Source: Bacteroidales bacterium
Lineage (GTDB): Bacteria; Bacteroidota; Bacteroidia; Bacteroidales; Muribaculaceae
Assembly (NCBI GenBank): GCA_004552485.1
Contig: SFOH01000045.1
Span: forward strand, 1 to 16,923
DNA: 16,923 nucleotides
Reading direction: 5' to 3'
Part shown: in pieces, positions 13,518-16,923 of the stretch
Numbering within the stretch: the stretch's first letter is position 1
How the letters are laid out: every line of letters begins with the position of its first letter
Program-made: the position numbers and the translations under genes
Notes under the pieces: generated by a model
Databases searched by the model: none
Told to the model about the DNA's origin: nothing
The model's input: only the letters and a program-made list of their open reading frames with translations

Positions 13518-13991
13518 ATGAAACACAATATATTAGCCTTGACTCTCGCCGGACTGGGCCTGATGGCATCAGTGTCCGCATCGGCAAAAGATGTGTATGT
13601 CTATTCCACGACAGGCAACGAGATGGGACGGACCGACAACGTGAAACAGATTGTGTTTGACAACGGCAAAATCACAATTGTCCCCCACTCGGGTGAAAAG
13701 GCCGACTACTCCCTGGCCGACGTCGGTTGTGTCTCCTTCAAGTACCTGGACCTTAACGGAATATCTGCCCCCGAAGCAGCCGGTATCACTGCCGCTTTGA
13801 ACGGCGGGACACTGTCCGTGACAAGCGACAGTGTGATTTCAGAAATACGTGTTTACAACACAGCCGGCTCATTGACCGGCTACTGCGCGCCTTCGGCATG
13901 CCGGGCAACCATGAAAATCGACACCCGCGGTGTCAGCTTCGTGGTTGTTAACGGCGACGGTGTTTCCCGGACCTTTAAAATTGCAAGATAA
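13518..13991 (+). CDS. Small exported two-part protein of unknown function
   Basis: This 157-residue protein has a signal peptide (about 1-23, SASA before KDVYV). The first part, about residues 24-77 (KDVYVYSTTGNEMGRTDNV ... SLADVGCVSFKYL), has the same layout as the N-terminus of the next gene's product: a short strand, an IVFDNGK-like turn and a V-x-SF/TF ending. The second part, about 100-157 (SEIRVYNTAGSLTG ... GVSRTFKIAR), looks like a type IX sorting tail. Nothing catalytic is visible. I do not recognise a characterised family. It may be an adaptor or anchoring piece. It starts 6 nt after the preceding gene and ends 2 nt before the next ATG, so translation is probably coupled. Confidence 0.75.
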   Translation: MKHNILALTLAGLGLMASVSASAKDVYVYSTTGNEMGRTDNVKQIVFDNGKITIVPHSGEKADYSLADVGCVSFKYLDLNGISAPEAAGITAALNGGTLSVTSDSVISEIRVYNTAGSLTGYCAPSACRATMKIDTRGVSFVVVNGDGVSRTFKIAR

Positions 13992-13993
13992 CC

Positions 13994-16756
13994 ATGAAAA
14001 AGCTCAAACATATCTCATTAGCGTTCATTGCCGTCTGTGCATCGGCCCTCGCGGTCTATGCAACGGACTACCTGTTCTTTCACCGCAACGGCAAAGTCAT
14101 ACAGCAAATCCCGGCCGGGAGCGTTGAGCGCATCGTGAAGGGCAACGACGGCAGACTCAGCGCCGTTGACAATGAAGACAACGCCCTCTATACCTTCGCC
14201 GCGGATGAGGTCGACTCCATCACATTCACGGCTCCGCTGCCCAAGGCCGACCTGCTGGATGTTGTCTTCAACGCCGACGGAACGGCCACCGACATCTCGC
14301 CCATGAAATTCACTGTCGAGCGCGGCGGCAGCGCCACCACCGTCTGGAACGACGACTACCAGCGCTACGAGGCCAGACTGGCCGGCAACAAATGGGGCGA
14401 CAGCAATGTCGCCAGCGACTTCTATCGCGTCAACTACTCCGACAACCAGGCCTTCATGGACGGCCTTGCCGACGGCCACACCCTCGAGGCTCTGTTCATG
14501 CCGGAATACCAGACCCTCCCCAACGCCGAGGCCAAAGTCTTCGCCTCACACGAGGCCGGTGGCACCGGCATCATGTTCAAGGCCACATGGAGCGGCCCCA
14601 ATCAGCTCAACGCTCTCACATTCCTGCCCAACGTCTCCACCGGCTCAAACAGCTCCTGGCAGTGGGCCGCCAGCGACGTTGTCCCCCAGTCCGGGATATA
14701 TTACCACGTGGTGGGCGTTTGGGACAAGGATGCTAAAAAGGCAAGAATCTATATCAACGGCGAGCTGAAAAACGAAATCAGCATCGACGGCCAGAACTTC
14801 ATCCTCGCCAAAGACGGAGCCCGTTTCTTCTGCCTCGGCGGCGACGCCTGCGTGAAGGGCGGCAGCAAGACCACCGGCGTCCAGAACGGCATCAACGGCC
14901 GCATCGTGCTGGCGCGCATCTACAACGACCCCCTCTCCGCCGATGACGCAGAGAACCTCTACCGCGCTGCCTGTGCCGTCACTCCGCAGCTGCCCAAAGC
15001 CGACCTGCTGGATGTTGTCTTCAACGCCGACGGAACGGCCACCGACATCTCGCCCATGAAATTCACCGTTGAACGCGGCGGCAACGCCACCACAGAATGG
15101 AGCGATGCCTTCAACCGCTATGCCGCCAGAATCACCGGCAACAACTGGGGTGACAGCAATGTGGCCGAAAATTTCTTCCGCATCAACTACGACGGCAATC
15201 AGGCCTTCAAGGACGGCCTCGCCGACGGCCACACCCTCGAAGCTCTGTTCATGCCCGAATACAGCGGCTCGCTCGCCGATGCCGAAGCCAAAATCTTCGC
15301 CTCCCACGAAGCCGGCGGCACAGGTCTCATGATCAAGACCAAAGGCTCGGCCAGTTTCCGCGGTAACGCGCTCACCTTCCTGCCCAATGTCTCCACCGGC
15401 TCCAACAGTTCATGGCAGTGGGCTGAGAGCGATGTGGTGCCCGAGTCTTTCGGCTACTACCACATCGTGGGCGTTTGGGACAAGGATGCCAAAAAGGCAA
15501 GAATCTACGTCAACGGACAGCTGAAAAACGAAATCAGCATCGACGGCCAGAACTTCATCCTCGCCAAAGACGGCGCCCGTTTCTTCTGCCTCGGCGGCGA
15601 CGCCTGCGTGAAGGGCGGCAGCAAGACCACCGGCGTCCAGAACGGCATCAACGGCCGCATCGTGCTGGCTCGCATCTACAACGACCCCCTCACCACATCC
15701 CAGGCCCGACTCCTCTACAAAGAAGTTGAGGAAGGAATAATCGCCTCCAAACCGGCTGTTGAAAACATCACCCTGCTGGCTGATGTGCAGGTCAAGGCCG
15801 GCGCCGTTTATCCCATCTACGGCGAAGGCTTCAAAGACGGCGATGTCATCATCTTCGACAACGGCACAAACCATTGGGAACTTCCCGCCACCCTCCATGG
15901 CGATGCCGGCGTAAAGGTGACTCTCCCCGACGATGTGAAGAGCGGAACATTCAATGTCACCCTCAAACGCGGCGACGGTCAACAGTCGCTGGGCTCAGTC
16001 CATTTCCTGCGCGTTAAGGATTTTGAGTGCCGCGCCAACATCGTGGCTCACCGCGGCTACTGGGCAAAGGAGGGCGCAGCACAGAATTCACGTGCTGCCC
16101 TGCGCAACGCCATCGAACTCAAAGCCTACGGCGCCGAAACCGATATTTGGCTGACCAAAGACAACGTGCTGGTAATCAACCACGACCCCTCCATCGGCGG
16201 CGTAACCATCCAGACATCCAACTACAACGACGTCAAAGACAAGACATTGTCAAACGGAGAAAAAATACCCACCTTCGCTGACTATCTTGACATCCTCAGA
16301 ACCAGCGACCACTGCAAACTGATTGTTGAAATCAAGTCTCATTCAACGGACGCCCGCACCATCGAGGCCGCAAAAGCCGCCGTCAATGCCATCAAAGCCG
16401 CAGGCCTTGACGACAAAGCCGAGTATATTGCTTTCAACTATCCCACCTGCCAGGCCATCGCTGCCGCTTATCCCGGCATCAAGGTTCAGTTCCTGTGTGA
16501 CAACGCCTCACTAATCCGCACCCCCGCACAGCTCAACGCCGCCGGCGGCATCTCAATCGACTACAACGAGGCGCTGCTCAACGCCAATCCCACTTTTATC
16601 GACGAAGCCCACAAGCTCGGACTTACTGTCAATGTGTGGACAATCCGCTCCAACGAAGCCATGGGCGAATGGATAAACAAAGGCGTGGACTTCATCACCA
16701 CCGACATGCCCGATTTAGGCATGAAATACATGGAGTATTACAATATGAACAAGTAA
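13994..16756 (+). CDS. Exported LamG-LamG-glycerophosphodiester phosphodiesterase fusion
   Basis: This 920-residue protein has a signal peptide (about 1-23, AVYA before TDY) and a short N-terminal module shared with the preceding gene product (about 24-80). Two concanavalin-like LamG modules follow (about 82-330 and 333-580), then an IPT/TIG-like beta domain (about 585-675, with YPIYGEGFKDGDVIIF), then a GDPD barrel (about 680-915). GDPD residues are intact: HRGYW with His686/Arg687, Glu715 and Asp717 in AETDIW, His730/Asp731 in NHDP, Glu779 in LIVEIKS, and GVDFITTDMP. The usual PENT is AQNS here, a form I associate with Bacteroidales members. The family splits glycerophosphodiesters into sn-glycerol-3-phosphate and an alcohol. 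LamG modules usually bind carbohydrate. Unlike its neighbours it has no sorting-type tail. It is the last gene of the operon. Confidence 0.87.
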   Translation: MKKLKHISLAFIAVCASALAVYATDYLFFHRNGKVIQQIPAGSVERIVKGNDGRLSAVDNEDNALYTFAADEVDSITFTAPLPKADLLDVVFNADGTATDISPMKFTVERGGSATTVWNDDYQRYEARLAGNKWGDSNVASDFYRVNYSDNQAFMDGLADGHTLEALFMPEYQTLPNAEAKVFASHEAGGTGIMFKATWSGPNQLNALTFLPNVSTGSNSSWQWAASDVVPQSGIYYHVVGVWDKDAKKARIYINGELKNEISIDGQNFILAKDGARFFCLGGDACVKGGSKTTGVQNGINGRIVLARIYNDPLSADDAENLYRAACAVTPQLPKADLLDVVFNADGTATDISPMKFTVERGGNATTEWSDAFNRYAARITGNNWGDSNVAENFFRINYDGNQAFKDGLADGHTLEALFMPEYSGSLADAEAKIFASHEAGGTGLMIKTKGSASFRGNALTFLPNVSTGSNSSWQWAESDVVPESFGYYHIVGVWDKDAKKARIYVNGQLKNEISIDGQNFILAKDGARFFCLGGDACVKGGSKTTGVQNGINGRIVLARIYNDPLTTSQARLLYKEVEEGIIASKPAVENITLLADVQVKAGAVYPIYGEGFKDGDVIIFDNGTNHWELPATLHGDAGVKVTLPDDVKSGTFNVTLKRGDGQQSLGSVHFLRVKDFECRANIVAHRGYWAKEGAAQNSRAALRNAIELKAYGAETDIWLTKDNVLVINHDPSIGGVTIQTSNYNDVKDKTLSNGEKIPTFADYLDILRTSDHCKLIVEIKSHSTDARTIEAAKAAVNAIKAAGLDDKAEYIAFNYPTCQAIAAAYPGIKVQFLCDNASLIRTPAQLNAAGGISIDYNEALLNANPTFIDEAHKLGLTVNVWTIRSNEAMGEWINKGVDFITTDMPDLGMKYMEYYNMNK
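14237..15720 (+). repeat. Tandem duplication of the LamG module within the GDPD gene
   Basis: Two copies begin at 14237 and 14990 (753 nt apart at the start, 756 nt at the 3' parts, so copy 2 carries one extra codon in the middle). The ends are almost identical in DNA: a 68-nt exact match near the start (from about 14249 and 15002) and a 95-nt exact match near the end (from about 14819 and 15575). The central roughly 390 nt are clearly diverged. Both copies keep the reading frame. Confidence 0.92.
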
Positions 16757-16824
16757 ACAATCAGCTCAGTCTCAGAAAAATATCCAACTGTTTTTTGAGA
16801 CACACTTGAGAACTCGACCCCAAG
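16757..16824. other. 3' untranslated region after the LamG-GDPD gene
   Basis: No gene is seen. A weak AT-rich inverted repeat (CTCA-G-AAAAA near 16771 with TTTTTTGAG near 16791) may fold in the transcript end ahead of the stronger hairpin at 16825. Confidence 0.35.
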
Positions 16825-16865
16825 AGAGGCTGTCTAACAACCAAAGTTAGACAGTCTCTATTTTA
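16825..16865 (+). terminator. Terminator hairpin ending the exported operon
   Basis: AGAGGCTGTCTAAC (16825-16838) pairs with GTTAGACAGTCTCT (16846-16859), a 14-bp stem with one G-T wobble and a 7-nt loop, followed by ATTTTAT. It lies about 70 nt after the stop codon. It could also serve a minus-strand gene entering from the right, as its base coincides with a minus-strand stop codon at 16858-16860. The sequence resembles hairpins found near insertion-sequence ends in Bacteroidales, which cannot be tested here. Confidence 0.7.
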
Positions 16866-16923
16866 TACACAAAATCTGAAGATTTAGGCTGCATTTGCCA
16901 CTACTGATATAAATTTTGGGTAA
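16858..16923 (-). CDS. Possible C-terminal end of a minus-strand gene entering from the right edge
   Basis: The minus strand is open from the window edge for 21 codons to a TAG (complement of 16858-16860). The last residues read YISSGKCSLNLQILCIK. The stop falls immediately before the terminator hairpin, as expected for a convergent gene, but 21 codons can be open by chance. I do not recognise the family. Confidence 0.25.
   Translation of the reverse strand, partial: LPKIYISSGKCSLNLQILCIK

Noticed and set aside
14237..15720. Direct repeats considered as a phase-variable or recombinase-inverted cassette
   Set aside because: The copies are in direct orientation and in frame inside one ORF, with no inverted partners, recombinase site or second expression locus in the window; a domain duplication explains them.
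1..16923. CRISPR arrays, toxin-antitoxin pairs or phage-defence modules
   Set aside because: No regularly spaced short repeats, cas-like genes or recognisable defence domains were seen; the only mobile-element gene is the partial recombinase at the left edge.

Overview
The window looks like a chromosomal segment of a Bacteroidales bacterium, most likely a GC-rich gut lineage such as Muribaculaceae. The reasons are Bacteroidetes-type promoters (TTTG, about 20 nt, TAnnTTTG), AT-rich translation starts without Shine-Dalgarno sites, SusE/SusF-like starch-binding modules, C-terminal tails like type IX secretion sorting domains, and a debranching enzyme / glycosyltransferase / GH57 operon known from Bacteroides relatives. 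The family assignment is inference; no search was run.

Layout. (1) 1-1268: the C-terminal two thirds of an AT-richer large serine recombinase. Its open frame runs antisense through the terminator and into the body of a tRNA-Leu(CAA) gene, marking the right-hand end of an integrated element whose bulk lies left of the window. (2) 1279-2991, all on the minus strand: a secreted endonuclease/exonuclease/phosphatase-fold protein with its own promoter and terminator, then two identical tRNA-Val(UAC) genes with a shared consensus promoter. (3) 2992-3500: an intergenic region between divergent promoters with a very GC-rich, C-skewed island. (4) 3253-8275: a three-gene glycogen/alpha-glucan operon (GH133-type debranching enzyme, glycogen-synthase-like glycosyltransferase, GH57 amylase-like protein) with a consensus promoter and a strong terminator. 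(5) 8445-16865: a five-gene operon of exported proteins (two-module SusF-like binder, GH31 glycosidase, three-module SusF-like binder, small adaptor-like protein, duplicated LamG plus glycerophosphodiesterase), ended by a hairpin terminator. A short open frame on the minus strand may enter from the right edge.

How the genes work together. The first operon is intracellular: the glycosyltransferase would extend alpha-glucan while the debranching and GH57 proteins trim or remodel it. However, both hydrolases differ at positions I expect to be catalytic. The second operon lacks SusC/SusD, so it is not a canonical polysaccharide utilisation locus. Its combination of surface alpha-glycan binders, an alpha-glycosidase and a LamG-equipped glycerophosphodiesterase suggests attack on an alpha-glycosylated glycerophosphate polymer or glycolipid, for example lipoteichoic or wall teichoic acid. 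That idea is the most novel hypothesis offered here and is inference only.
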